Under the pieces are notes generated by a model. It was not told where the DNA came from, ran no database searches, and saw nothing but the letters and a program-made list of their open reading frames with translations. DNA of 64,000 nucleotides from Treponema sp. Lineage in GTDB: Bacteria > Spirochaetota > Spirochaetia > Treponematales > Treponemataceae. Both the position numbers and the translations under genes were made by a program. Numbering within the stretch: position 1 is the stretch's first letter; each line of letters opens with the position of its first letter. Positions 1-7,729 of the stretch are shown here, one piece after another. The DNA is taken from assembly GCA_014804005.1 (NCBI GenBank), contig JAAVAP010000018.1:109332-173331 (forward strand), written 5' to 3'.

Positions 1-338
1 CAATGGTCAACGTTCGTCGTTATCACAAAATAATTTTTGCTTCGAACGAGTTCGAGCAGATTTTCATAGACAGGAATTGGCGGCGGACAAAATCTGTTCA
101 AATAAACATAGCGCGACCAGTACGCCCAATTTTCTTCGAGCGTTTCGTAAGGATAAAATCCGCCCGAATACATATCGTGAAAATTATATTTCGCTTCGAA
201 ATCGCCGAAATTTTCGTGAAAGCGTTTTCCGCTGTAAACATAGCCAGCCGAAGTGGAAAGTCCTGCGCCCGTGCCAATTACAACCGCCTGCGCGTTTTCG
301 ATTTTTGATTTTAATTTTTCAAGCAAGTTCGCGTTCAT
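1..338 (-). CDS. SirTM-type (class M) sirtuin, 3' end beyond window
   Basis: The ORF starts at 338 and runs off base 1, so only about 112 residues are visible. It was not in the ORF track because it lacks a stop. The N-terminal stretch reads as a sirtuin Rossmann start: AVVIGTGAGLSTSAG (the GAG NAD-binding motif), then a long aromatic insert and FVITTNVDH, the T-x-N-x-D-x sirtuin motif. The spacing between GAG and TNVDH matches Sir2-family proteins. Its ATG overlaps the last 20 bases of the macrodomain gene, so the two should be translationally coupled. In Firmicutes, class M sirtuins paired with a macrodomain mono-ADP-ribosylate a lipoylated GcvH-like carrier and the macrodomain removes the mark. 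That role is inferred here from the pairing. The catalytic His region lies outside the window. Confidence 0.8.
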   Translation of the reverse strand, partial: MNANLLEKLKSKIENAQAVVIGTGAGLSTSAGYVYSGKRFHENFGDFEAKYNFHDMYSGGFYPYETLEENWAYWSRYVYLNRFCPPPIPVYENLLELVRSKNYFVITTNVDH

Positions 339-1065
339 AAAATTTTTTGTCCTCGTCGGTAAATACATTGAAAATAATTTTTATGTTGTAGCCGTCTTTC
401 GCAAGCCACGCTTTGACTGTCCTTACTGCCAATGCGCAGGCTTCGTCTTTTGGGTAGCCGAACACGCCGGTGGAAAGGCAGCAAAACGCGATGCTTTTTA
501 AATTCATTTCTTTCGCTTTTTCCAAGCATGAAATGTAGCAGCTTTGCAAATCGGATTTGTTTTGCGCCGTAACTTTTCCGGAGACAATCGGACCTACGGT
601 GTGAAAAATATATTTGCTCGGCAAATTGTACGCGCTGGTAACTTTTACTTTTCCGTTCGGCTCGTCGCCACCCTGCATAATTTTTTGGCAATCAAGCCGC
701 ACTTGGACTCCCGCAAAAGAATGAATGCAATTGTCGATGCAATTATGAAGCGGCTGAAAACATCCGAGCAATTTGCTGTTGCATGCGTTGACAATCGCAT
801 CCGAATTGAGGCGCGTGATGTCGCCTTGCCACAAAGCGATGCCGCCGCGATAATCAAGATTTGCGACGTTCACGATTCCGCGCTTTTGTGTTTGTTCGGA
901 AAGATATTCGTCCTGCAATTTTATGAATTCTTCCGTCGCAGGAAGTGGCATGCGGAGATTGCACAATGCGCGAAAATATTGCGGCTTTTCCGATTCTGAA
1001 AGCGGCGGAATTTTTTCGCGGCGTTCTTCGGAAAGAATTTCAATCAAACGGTCGAGCGATTTCAT
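319..1065 (-). CDS. Zinc-type macrodomain protein (ADP-ribosyl hydrolase), SirTM partner
   Basis: 248 residues. An N-terminal helical region (about 1-75) is followed by a macrodomain from about residue 78: IALWQGDITRLNSDAIVNACN is the ADP-ribose binding start, and STGVFGYPKDEA is the second phosphate-binding loop. Between them, LLGCFQPLHNCIDN carries the Cys/His/Cys arrangement known from the zinc-dependent macrodomains that sit next to class M sirtuins. These enzymes hydrolyse ADP-ribose from protein. The gene overlaps the sirtuin gene by 20 bp. The start ATG lies 6 nt after a TAAGAT -10 box, suggesting a leaderless transcript. GcvH-like and lipoate ligase partners, if present, must lie to the left of the window. 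Confidence 0.88.
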   Translation of the reverse strand: MKSLDRLIEILSEERREKIPPLSESEKPQYFRALCNLRMPLPATEEFIKLQDEYLSEQTQKRGIVNVANLDYRGGIALWQGDITRLNSDAIVNACNSKLLGCFQPLHNCIDNCIHSFAGVQVRLDCQKIMQGGDEPNGKVKVTSAYNLPSKYIFHTVGPIVSGKVTAQNKSDLQSCYISCLEKAKEMNLKSIAFCCLSTGVFGYPKDEACALAVRTVKAWLAKDGYNIKIIFNVFTDEDKKFYERELA

Positions 1066-1071
1066 AATTTT

Positions 1072-1100
1072 ATCTTATCACAATTTTTTCATTTTGTCTT
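1072..1100 (-). promoter_or_regulatory. Promoter of macrodomain gene (leaderless type)
   Basis: On the minus strand AAGACA (1100-1095), a 17-nt spacer and an extended -10 TGATAAGAT (hexamer 1077-1072), which ends exactly 6 nt before the ATG at 1065. There is no Shine-Dalgarno sequence. Confidence 0.5.
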
Positions 1101-1144
1101 TCATCAACATATCCTAACGAACGATAAAAAAATGATTTTTTTGT

Positions 1145-1173
1145 TTGCATTATTTTAAAAACGGATTTATACT
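1145..1173 (+). promoter_or_regulatory. Promoter of YegP-like gene
   Basis: TTGCAT (1145-1150), 17-nt spacer, TATACT (1168-1173). The resulting leader of about 25 nt contains AAGGAGAT before ATG 1205. Confidence 0.65.
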
Positions 1174-1204
1174 ATTTATATAACCTAATTTCAAGGAGAT
1201 TCCC

Positions 1205-1669
1205 ATGGGAAAGTATGTCATCGCAAAAACAAAGGTTGGATTCAAATTCAATCTTGAGGCGGCAAACGGGCAAGTGATTTGCACATCGCAATCGTACACG
1301 ACAAAAGTAAGCTGCAAAAAGGCAATCGAGAGTTTGCAAAAAATCGCCAAGTCGCCAATCGAAGATCAGACCGTAAAAGGCTACACCGAAGAAAAGAAGC
1401 CGAAGTATGAAGTCTATCAAGACAGGAAAAAAGAATATCGATTCCGACTGATTGCGTCAAACGGAAAGAACATTGTGTCCGGCGAAAGTTATACAACATT
1501 GCAAGCCTGCAAATCAGGAATTATGTCTATTCAAAACAACGCCACTTCCGAAATTGTAGATACTTCATTGGCAGAAAAAAAGCCAGCGGCAAAAGCGGAG
1601 AAAAAACCTACTGCGAAAAAGCCCGCCGCGAAAAAAACTGCTGCAAAGAAGACAACTACAAAAAAATAA
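1205..1669 (+). CDS. YegP-like (DUF1508) tandem-domain protein with histone-H1-like lysine tail
   Basis: 154 residues. Two DUF1508/YegP-type repeats are visible: residues about 6-50 (FKFNLEAANGQVICTSQSY) and about 75-120 (YRFRLIASNGKNIVSGESY), each ending in a K(K/S)-x-I-x-S-(L/I)-Q helix. After about residue 125 the chain becomes a low-complexity K/A/P/T tail (AEKKPTAKKPAAKKTAAKK) like bacterial histone-H1-like DNA-binding tails. YegP proteins are small and of unknown biochemical role; the tail suggests nucleic-acid contact, which is inference. Start is fixed by AAGGAGAT 8 bp upstream. A strong terminator follows, so the gene is monocistronic. Confidence 0.85.
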   Translation: MGKYVIAKTKVGFKFNLEAANGQVICTSQSYTTKVSCKKAIESLQKIAKSPIEDQTVKGYTEEKKPKYEVYQDRKKEYRFRLIASNGKNIVSGESYTTLQACKSGIMSIQNNATSEIVDTSLAEKKPAAKAEKKPTAKKPAAKKTAAKKTTTKK

Positions 1670-1715
1670 CTTTTTTCTTGTTATCGAAAAATTATTTATT
1701 GCAATGATGAAATGC

Positions 1716-1753
1716 TAGAAAATCCGCGCATAAATGTTTGCGCGGATTTTCTA
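1716..1753 (+). terminator. Intrinsic terminator of YegP-like gene
   Basis: A perfect 14-bp inverted repeat (arms TAGAAAATCCGCGC and GCGCGGATTTTCTA, 10-nt loop) followed by a T-rich tract, 45 bp after the stop. Confidence 0.8.
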
Positions 1754-1798
1754 TTTTATTTTCGCTTTATTGAAAATCCAGTTGAAACTTTTGAGTTG

Positions 1799-1827
1799 TT
1801 GAAAATAAATGAACTCTTCGCTATAAT
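1799..1827 (+). promoter_or_regulatory. Promoter of NCS2 permease
   Basis: TTGAAA (1799-1804), 17-nt spacer, perfect TATAAT (1822-1827). Predicted start near 1834 gives a 100-nt leader. Confidence 0.75.
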
Positions 1828-1833
1828 GAAAAT

Positions 1834-1935
1834 ATTCTTGCAAGGGCTTTCGGTTATACCGTTTGTCGCGGTCGCTTTAAGGCTGGCGGCCGCCTTCCGT
1901 TCGGGGGCTTGGCAGCTTAAAGGAGATTCATTTTT
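1834..1935 (+). promoter_or_regulatory. Structured 5' leader that can sequester the RBS of the purine permease
   Basis: The leader is far more GC-rich than neighbouring spacers. CTTTAAGGCTG (1875-1885) can pair, with one bulged G, to CAGCTTAAAG (1913-1922), which runs into the Shine-Dalgarno AAAGGAGA. An inner GC-rich hairpin (GCCTTCC with GGGGGC) lies in between, and upstream CGGT-tat-ACCG forms a small hairpin. This fits translational control, perhaps by a purine-related ligand. It does not match the guanine/adenine riboswitch core as I know it, so the class is unassigned. Confidence 0.45.
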
Positions 1936-3261
1936 ATGGAGAAGTTCTTCAAACTCAAAGAGAACGGAACTACAGTTGGACGCGAGATTGTGGGCGGCGT
2001 AACTACATTCCTTGCGATGGTCTACATTCTCGCCGTAAATCCGGGAATCCTCGGACAATGCGGAAACGGAATGACGTTCGAGGCGGTTTTCACTGCCACG
2101 GCAATCGCTTCGGGAATCGCGACGCTTGTGATGGCGTTCATCGCGAATCTTCCCGTGGCTCTCGCGCCGGGACTTGGACTCAACGCATTCTTCACTTTTT
2201 CCGTCGTGTTCGGAATGGGATGCTCTTGGCAATTCGCGCTCACGGCGGTTTTTGTTGAAGGCATCATTTTCATTTTGCTTTCGATTTTCGGTGTGCGCGA
2301 AGCGATAATCAAATCGATTCCGACATCGCTCAAAAAGGCGGTCGCGGCCGGTATCGGACTTTTCATCACGATCATCGGTTTGGCAAACGCCGGCATCATT
2401 TCCACGCAGACAGGAACGCTCATCGGCTTCGTAAATTTTACGGCGGAAAACAAAGCGGCGATCGTCGCAATCATCGGACTCATTCTTACGATTGTGCTTT
2501 ACGTGATGAAAGTTCCTGGCTCAATTTTGATTGCGATCATAATCACAACGATTGTCGGAATTCCGTTCGGCGTGACAAGCGTTCCGCAAAACTGGAAACC
2601 ATTTTCCGCTCCGTCCGCGCCGCTGTTTTTCCAATTCGCGTTCGGCGAGGCGTTTTCTTCAAGCGCGATGATTTTGAAATTCATCGTCGTGCTTTTCACA
2701 TTTTTGTTCACCGACATTTTCGACACAATCGGAACTTTGCTCGGCGTGGCTGAACAAGGCAATCTCAAAGACGAAAGCGGCAACGTGAAAAATGTCAAAG
2801 GCGCGTTGCTCGCCGATTCAGTGGGAACAGTCGTTGGCGCGTGCCTCGGAACTTCCACGGTAACTTCATTTGTCGAATCAACTTCTGGCGTGGCGGCAGG
2901 CGCGCGCACAGGTCTTGCCTCGGTTGTAACCGGCGTTTTGTTCCTGCTCTCGCTTTTCCTCACTCCGCTTTTCGCGCTCATTCCTGCGGCGGCCACAGCT
3001 CCGGCCTTGATTTTCGTCGGGTTTTTGATGATGAAATCTGTCACGGAAATCGACTTCGGCGATCCGACGGAAGGAATTCCCGCGTTCATCACAATCATGG
3101 TGATGCCGTTCTCATATTCGATTTCAAAAGGAATCGCATGGGGAATGATTTCTTACGTCATCACAAAATGCGCCGGAAAAAAGTCAAAAGACATTACAAT
3201 TGTAACTTGGATTTTGGCGGCAGTTTTCGTGGCGGACATGATTTTCGAAGCGGTAAAATAA
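1936..3261 (+). CDS. NCS2-family purine (adenine/guanine/hypoxanthine) permease
   Basis: 441 residues, the usual length of AzgA-like NCS2 permeases. The N-terminus has the family signature (VGREIVGGVTTFLAMVYI, NPGIL), followed by LAPGLGLNAFFTFSVV in TM3 and the FTDIFDTIGTLLG motif of the substrate-binding region; about 12-14 membrane segments are evident. It should import purine bases by proton symport. Start: AAAGGAGA 10 bp upstream of ATG 1936. It has its own strong promoter and a structured leader that overlaps the ribosome-binding site. Exact substrate among adenine, guanine and hypoxanthine cannot be read from the sequence. Confidence 0.92.
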   Translation: MEKFFKLKENGTTVGREIVGGVTTFLAMVYILAVNPGILGQCGNGMTFEAVFTATAIASGIATLVMAFIANLPVALAPGLGLNAFFTFSVVFGMGCSWQFALTAVFVEGIIFILLSIFGVREAIIKSIPTSLKKAVAAGIGLFITIIGLANAGIISTQTGTLIGFVNFTAENKAAIVAIIGLILTIVLYVMKVPGSILIAIIITTIVGIPFGVTSVPQNWKPFSAPSAPLFFQFAFGEAFSSSAMILKFIVVLFTFLFTDIFDTIGTLLGVAEQGNLKDESGNVKNVKGALLADSVGTVVGACLGTSTVTSFVESTSGVAAGARTGLASVVTGVLFLLSLFLTPLFALIPAAATAPALIFVGFLMMKSVTEIDFGDPTEGIPAFITIMVMPFSYSISKGIAWGMISYVITKCAGKKSKDITIVTWILAAVFVADMIFEAVK

Positions 3262-3270
3262 TTTTTTTGT

Positions 3271-3292
3271 AGGGGAGGGATAACTCTCCCCT
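3271..3292 (+). terminator. Possible terminator after purine permease
   Basis: GC-rich hairpin AGGGGAG / CTCCCCT just after the permease stop. The following sequence is not U-rich, so termination is only possible. Confidence 0.3.
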
Positions 3293-3322
3293 TGTGCCCG
3301 CACTTTGTACGAAATGATTTTT

Positions 3323-3362
3323 TCAAGCAATGAACGAATCTGAAAATTCCTTCATTGCTTGA
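3323..3362. repeat. 12-bp perfect inverted repeat upstream of exported paralogue 1
   Basis: TCAAGCAATGAA and TTCATTGCTTGA, 16-nt loop, ending 12 bp before ATG 3375. It could be an operator, an mRNA hairpin close to the RBS (AAGG at 3367) or part of a terminator; nothing decides between these. Confidence 0.5.
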
Positions 3363-3374
3363 ATTTAAGGTTTT

Positions 3375-4568
3375 ATGAAAAGACACATTCTACTATTTTT
3401 GTTGGCTTTGTGCAGTGCCGCGGTTTCGTATGCAAAGCCAATATTTTTGAGTCCAGAGACAATAACCTATAAGGTCAGGGAAGACACTTTTTATAGCGAC
3501 GGAGGTTTTGAGGAGCCGTACAAGCCGATTAAAAAAGATTCCATAATAGTGTGGACCTCGGAAAGGTCCGTTGGGCCAATATATAGCGTAGAAACGCATT
3601 ATTACGTAAAATATGCGATTGACGCATTTTACAATGAAAAACCGATGTGGATGTATACAGACGCATTGCAGGTAGTTGATTCGGAGTTGTTGACGCAAGA
3701 AAACTCATTGATACGAATTATCCCTGAATATTATCTGGAAGTTTTGTCCAAAAAGAATTTGGCAATGATTTTCGAGAAGCAACCATTGTGGCTAAAAACA
3801 CTGGAAGAGTGCAAGAGTGGTATGTACGGGCCTGATTCCCTTGAAGATTTTTTTCATCCGGAAGAGTATTTCTTGTCGAATACGATAGTGTCATTCAGCC
3901 AGCATAATTTTTACATGGTCAAAAACATTGAAACGATTGACGATTGCAAGATGCTTACTTTACTGCGTTATAGAGACAGCCTCGACGAATCCATAAACGA
4001 AGACGTGTATTCTGACATATATAAAAAATATCAAAAAGACGCGTACATAAAGTTATTTGTTCGATTTGACGGAGACTATGTGGATTTATGGATTAATTCA
4101 AAAGATAATTTTATGGGGAGATATATCATTGCTCCTGACGTTTTATGTGAGCAAATACACGAGTTCATGGCGACTAAAGACATAGACCTCTCTAAAGTAA
4201 CATGGCTGCGCCACGCGGACGGCAGTTGCGACTACGACGACAAGATAGAGCTGCCTTTGATTCGTTTTTCGGAAAACAATAAGGCGGGCAATGCGACAGT
4301 AAACGCAAGCGAAAATCAGGGCATGGAAGAGTCTAAAACGGCATCTGCCACAGAATTATTGGAAGAAGAGGAAAAACTCAATCTTCCGGATTCGGACGAG
4401 ACAAAAAACGAAATCAAAACGGATTCCGCTGTAAAGACAGACATAAAAAAAGAAGAGAACGATTTTGACTTTCCCTTTATTCGAGTTGGTCTCGGAATCA
4501 TCATTGTGATTGCATTGCTTTCAATCATCCTTGCGATTGCAAAGAAAAAGAAAGCCAGCAATGAATAA
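3375..4568 (+). CDS. Exported single-pass membrane protein, RHADGSCDYD family, paralogue 1
   Basis: 397 residues. A signal peptide (about 1-21, cleavage after SYA) is followed by an extracytoplasmic domain, the motif WLRHADGSCDYD at about residues 276-287, an acidic E/D/K-rich stalk, and a C-terminal membrane segment (VGLGIIIVIALLSIILAIA) with a Lys-rich cytoplasmic end. This is an outside-in type I topology. I do not recognise the family function. Two further genes downstream are paralogues. The gene is followed by about 100 bp before the next start, and all three run in the same direction, so a shared transcript is plausible. Codon use is less GC-biased than in the housekeeping genes nearby. 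Confidence 0.8.
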   Translation: MKRHILLFLLALCSAAVSYAKPIFLSPETITYKVREDTFYSDGGFEEPYKPIKKDSIIVWTSERSVGPIYSVETHYYVKYAIDAFYNEKPMWMYTDALQVVDSELLTQENSLIRIIPEYYLEVLSKKNLAMIFEKQPLWLKTLEECKSGMYGPDSLEDFFHPEEYFLSNTIVSFSQHNFYMVKNIETIDDCKMLTLLRYRDSLDESINEDVYSDIYKKYQKDAYIKLFVRFDGDYVDLWINSKDNFMGRYIIAPDVLCEQIHEFMATKDIDLSKVTWLRHADGSCDYDDKIELPLIRFSENNKAGNATVNASENQGMEESKTASATELLEEEEKLNLPDSDETKNEIKTDSAVKTDIKKEENDFDFPFIRVGLGIIIVIALLSIILAIAKKKKASNE

Positions 4569-4670
4569 TTAGGAAATAGCGGCGAAGAAGGCTTGGCTTG
4601 GGCTGAAAAATTTGATAATATTCGAGGGGCAGTTAGAAAACATCCGCTAAAACAATAGGGAGAAATATCC

Positions 4671-5540
4671 ATGAAAAAAGCAATTGGTAAGATTTTTGCG
4701 CTTTTTTTATTCTTCAACATTTATGGAATAAATTATAAGACACTTGAAAGTACAAAACTTTATGAAAGTGACGGCACGTTCAATTATTACGCTCGCGATA
4801 TTGGCAAGAATGAGACGGTGAAAATTTCCAAAGCGCAAATCTATTATGGCGTTTCGGATTGGAAATATTCGGTCGAAATCTTATACCATGACACCCATTA
4901 TTTTACCAATGTTGAGAATTTGGTGCCCGAAAGCATCCAAAATATTTTGTCTGACAATATATCTCTAATTCATTCAGAGGATGCCGAATGGCTTTCATCC
5001 TATTATTTTGATATGCTGAAAGAACAAAACCGAGATGTCGTCAAATCAAAACAACAAAATGGTTTCAGGGAGTATCAAGAAAGGAAAAGTGAATTTGATT
5101 ATGAATGGTATTATACTTTAAGCTTCCTTAGACCAACATATTTTTTTAATTCAGTTGTTACCATTTCATTGTTGTTTGACAATTGCAGTTTCCTTGTCAA
5201 AAATATTAGCAAGGAAAACTCTGATTATTTAATAGAGGCGGAAGTGTATGATTGGTTTATGCCAGATGCAATTCGTTCCTATTCAACTGGAGATTATGTC
5301 TTGCTAAAAGTATCGGCGGACGGTGATTATTTGAATCTTTTTTGCGACGGTCAACTACTAGGTCAGTTCGTGAAAACAAACAATGAAACAAAAACGGAGA
5401 TAAAGTCACTGATGCGTGACAACACTTGCGACCTCTCCAAAATAACATGGCCGCGCCACGCGGACGGCAGTTGCGATTATGACGCGAACAGCAATTTTAA
5501 TTGGACAACCAATAGAATCAATCCGATGGGAGGAAAATAA
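4671..5540 (+). CDS. Exported protein, RHADGSCDYD family, paralogue 2 (lacks membrane tail)
   Basis: 289 residues. A signal peptide (about 1-20) is followed by the same extracytoplasmic domain as its neighbours, including the shared EFDYEWY block and the terminal CDLSKITWPRHADGSCDYD. It stops 19 residues after the motif, so the acidic stalk and C-terminal membrane helix of paralogue 1 are missing. The product should therefore be periplasmic or secreted, not anchored. RBS GGGAGAAA lies 7-14 bp before the ATG. The stop is 4 bp before the ATG of paralogue 3, whose RBS GGGAGG lies inside this gene. Function unknown. Confidence 0.78.
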   Translation: MKKAIGKIFALFLFFNIYGINYKTLESTKLYESDGTFNYYARDIGKNETVKISKAQIYYGVSDWKYSVEILYHDTHYFTNVENLVPESIQNILSDNISLIHSEDAEWLSSYYFDMLKEQNRDVVKSKQQNGFREYQERKSEFDYEWYYTLSFLRPTYFFNSVVTISLLFDNCSFLVKNISKENSDYLIEAEVYDWFMPDAIRSYSTGDYVLLKVSADGDYLNLFCDGQLLGQFVKTNNETKTEIKSLMRDNTCDLSKITWPRHADGSCDYDANSNFNWTTNRINPMGGK

Positions 5541-5544
5541 AGAA

Positions 5545-6652
5545 ATGAAAAAAGGAATTAGAAAAATATTCATAAGCATGCTTTTTATATGTGCAGGCTT
5601 CTGCTTTGCGAAGCCGATAGTCTATACTTCTACAGATGAAGTCCAGCTATTAAATGGAAACTATGAACCTGCATTGCTGCTTGACAAAAATGTTTCTGTG
5701 TATGCGAGGAATGTTTATGGAGCAGATGTGGTGGTTTCGCCAAAAGGAGAACTTTTGTGTGAAATTGTATACAAAGGCATCAACTACATTGCGGATGCTT
5801 CAAAATTTGTTCCCCAAGAGACGGAATGTGTTTTCGATGAGGGCATCATAGCATCTACCCTTAAGAATGACAAGAAAGTGCTGATTTCGAAAAACTATGT
5901 GGATTTGCTTTTCAGTCAGGACAGGGATTCTGTCAGCAAAATTGAGCCATATGGATACGAGCAATACAATGCATATAAAACAGAATTTGATTACGAATGG
6001 TTCTTGACGGTGCATGAGTTTAATCCCAGTTACATATTTAATGTTGTAATAGGACTTCATACCATTTTTGGATACTATTCTTTTTATGTTCTTGACATTG
6101 AAAAGGAATCGGACGGATACAAAATAAATGCGGTGGTGGAGAAACATTGGGATGTGGTAGTAGAACCAACAGACCCGCAAGTCTCAGGGAAAAAACAGAT
6201 ATTGACGCTAACGGTTGATGGAGATTATCTGACGATTCGTTCAGATGAAAAGACATACGGTACTTTTGTAATAGTGTCGGAGACCCTCTTATCGCAAGGA
6301 ACTAGCCTTTTGCAGAACAATACTTGCGACCTATAAGGTAACATGGCCGCGCCACGCGGACGGCAGCTGCGATTACGATAATACAAACAGCATCGCGACA
6401 GCAAGCGCAAGCGAAAATCAGGATATGGAAGAATCGAAATCGACAAACTCGCCTACCACAGAATGCGCAGAGCCTGCGGAGGAAGCCGCGTTCCCCGAAA
6501 CCGCCGAAAGCGAAAGCCCGAATGCAGAAGTGGACGTGAAGGAATCCTCCGCCCTGCCCATCATGCCGATTGCGGCGAGTGTTGTGGCTTTGGCAGTCTT
6601 GCTCGCCGTGGTTATCCTTGTGGCAAAGAAAAGGAAAGACGAGAAGAAATAA
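5545..6652 (+). pseudogene. Exported RHADGSCDYD-family protein, paralogue 3, frameshifted
   Basis: The ATG at 5545 (RBS GGGAGG) opens a frame with a signal peptide (GFCFAKP at about 20-26), the paralogous domain and the EFDYEWF block. At CDL the frame meets a TAA (6334-6336). Comparison with paralogue 2 (gacctctccaaaataaca versus gacctataaggtaaca) shows a 2-nt deficit. In the +1-shifted frame the sequence continues as TWPRHADGSCDYD, a Ser/Glu-rich stalk and a membrane helix (IAASVVALAVLLAVVILVA) up to the stop at 6652. The gene is either broken or misassembled. If translated only to 6336 it yields a 263-residue soluble form resembling paralogue 2. Programmed frameshifting is less likely because no slippery heptamer is visible. 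Confidence 0.8.
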
Positions 6653-6723
6653 AAGGCATGCGCGTGACGTTTTTGGTGGGTGCGCTTGTTTTCCCACCAC
6701 CACGCCCAATTTATTTGCGCGGC

Positions 6724-7086
6724 TCATTTCGGAAAATAAAATTTCATAGTTTCTTCGCCGAGCTTTTCCGCGCCCAAACGCTTCGCAATCAACTTGCAAA
6801 CTTGGCGGCTCAAAAACCAGGCAAGCACAATCGCCGCGAACATCACAATCGACAAAAAAGTCGTTTCGGAATTTTCGCCGCCGTGAAGAACGTATTCGTA
6901 GAAATATTTCGCCGCAATCAAAAGCACGGGAACAAGCACGCAGCCAAATGCAAACAGCAACGCCGCGCCGCCCAATTGCAAAAAAATCACGTTGCGTTTT
7001 TGCTGCCGCTCCGTGGGAGATTTTTTTTCCGCCTTGTTCGGCGCGTCAATTTTTTTCAATTCTTCTTCAGTCATCTTCTTATTCAC
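6724..7086 (-). CDS. Small two-TM membrane protein of unknown function
   Basis: 120 residues starting at a GTG (7086) with AGGA 6-10 bp upstream; the in-frame ATG five codons on is an alternative. A charged cytoplasmic N-terminus (TEEELKKIDAPNKAEKKS) is followed by two membrane segments at about residues 34-60 and 76-95 and a basic C-terminus. No family recognised. It lies 50 bp downstream of lspA on the same strand; the spacer holds a 9-bp inverted repeat, so it may or may not be cotranscribed. Confidence 0.65.
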   Translation of the reverse strand: MNKKMTEEELKKIDAPNKAEKKSPTERQQKRNVIFLQLGGAALLFAFGCVLVPVLLIAAKYFYEYVLHGGENSETTFLSIVMFAAIVLAWFLSRQVCKLIAKRLGAEKLGEETMKFYFPK

Positions 7087-7101
7087 CTAAATCCTAAATT
7101 A

Positions 7102-7131
7102 AATTTCGCGACAAAAACTCGCCGCGAAATT
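7102..7131. repeat. 9-bp inverted repeat between lspA and downstream gene
   Basis: AATTTCGCG and CGCGAAATT separated by 12 nt. Possible weak terminator or processing hairpin on the minus-strand transcript. Confidence 0.4.
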
Positions 7132-7136
7132 CAAAA

Positions 7137-7655
7137 TCATTTTTTCGACTTCGCTTCTTCCGAATTTTTTATCGTGAGGAAAAACGAAATTATCAAAATT
7201 ATTCCGCAGACAACGATGCAAGCATCCGCCACATTAAAAGTGGGCCATCGTTCCAAACCGAATATTCCGAAAAATTTCACGTCAACAAAATCCACCACGC
7301 CTTGCGGCCTGAAAATCCTGTCGATGATGTTTCCAACGCCGCCGCCGACAATTCCGCAAATGCACCATCTTTGCAGCGAATTGAATTCATCGTTGCGAAA
7401 ATAAATCGCCACCACGAACGCAATCACCACAAGCGGCACGAGCGAAAACAAAATCGCGCGCGCGTTTTGCGAAAGCGACGCTCCCAAACTGAACGCCACG
7501 CCTTTGTTCGCCACATGAATTATTCGAAGCAAATCGCCGCCAAAAGAATATCCAACGCTGAACGGCGGAATGTTTTTCACAATCCAAAGTTTTGTGATTT
7601 GATCAAGCAAAATCACCGCTAGCGCGAGCGAAAACGGAATCAATTTTTTTTTCAT
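7137..7655 (-). CDS. lspA: Lipoprotein signal peptidase (signal peptidase II)
   Basis: 172 residues from the ATG at 7655, chosen over the longer ORF because GGAGAAAAA sits just upstream. Aspartic membrane protease that removes signal peptides from prolipoproteins at the lipobox Cys. The four-TM layout is clear. The conserved blocks are present: ILLDQITKLWI, NKGVAFS, GGGVGNIIDRI with the first catalytic Asp, and FNVADACI with the second. It would process the lipoproteins encoded elsewhere in the window (36.6 kb, 39 kb, 57.6 kb). Confidence 0.95.
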   Translation of the reverse strand: MKKKLIPFSLALAVILLDQITKLWIVKNIPPFSVGYSFGGDLLRIIHVANKGVAFSLGASLSQNARAILFSLVPLVVIAFVVAIYFRNDEFNSLQRWCICGIVGGGVGNIIDRIFRPQGVVDFVDVKFFGIFGLERWPTFNVADACIVVCGIILIISFFLTIKNSEEAKSKK

Positions 7656-7729
7656 TTTTTCTCCAAAATAAAAATATAGAAAGTCAAAATTGCAAAGTGA
7701 CAACCTTGCAACCTACGCGAAAATTCTTG

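Noticed and set aside
6331-6345. Programmed frameshifting in paralogue 3
   Set aside because: No slippery heptamer or downstream pseudoknot is apparent, and paralogues show the change is a 2-nt deficit.
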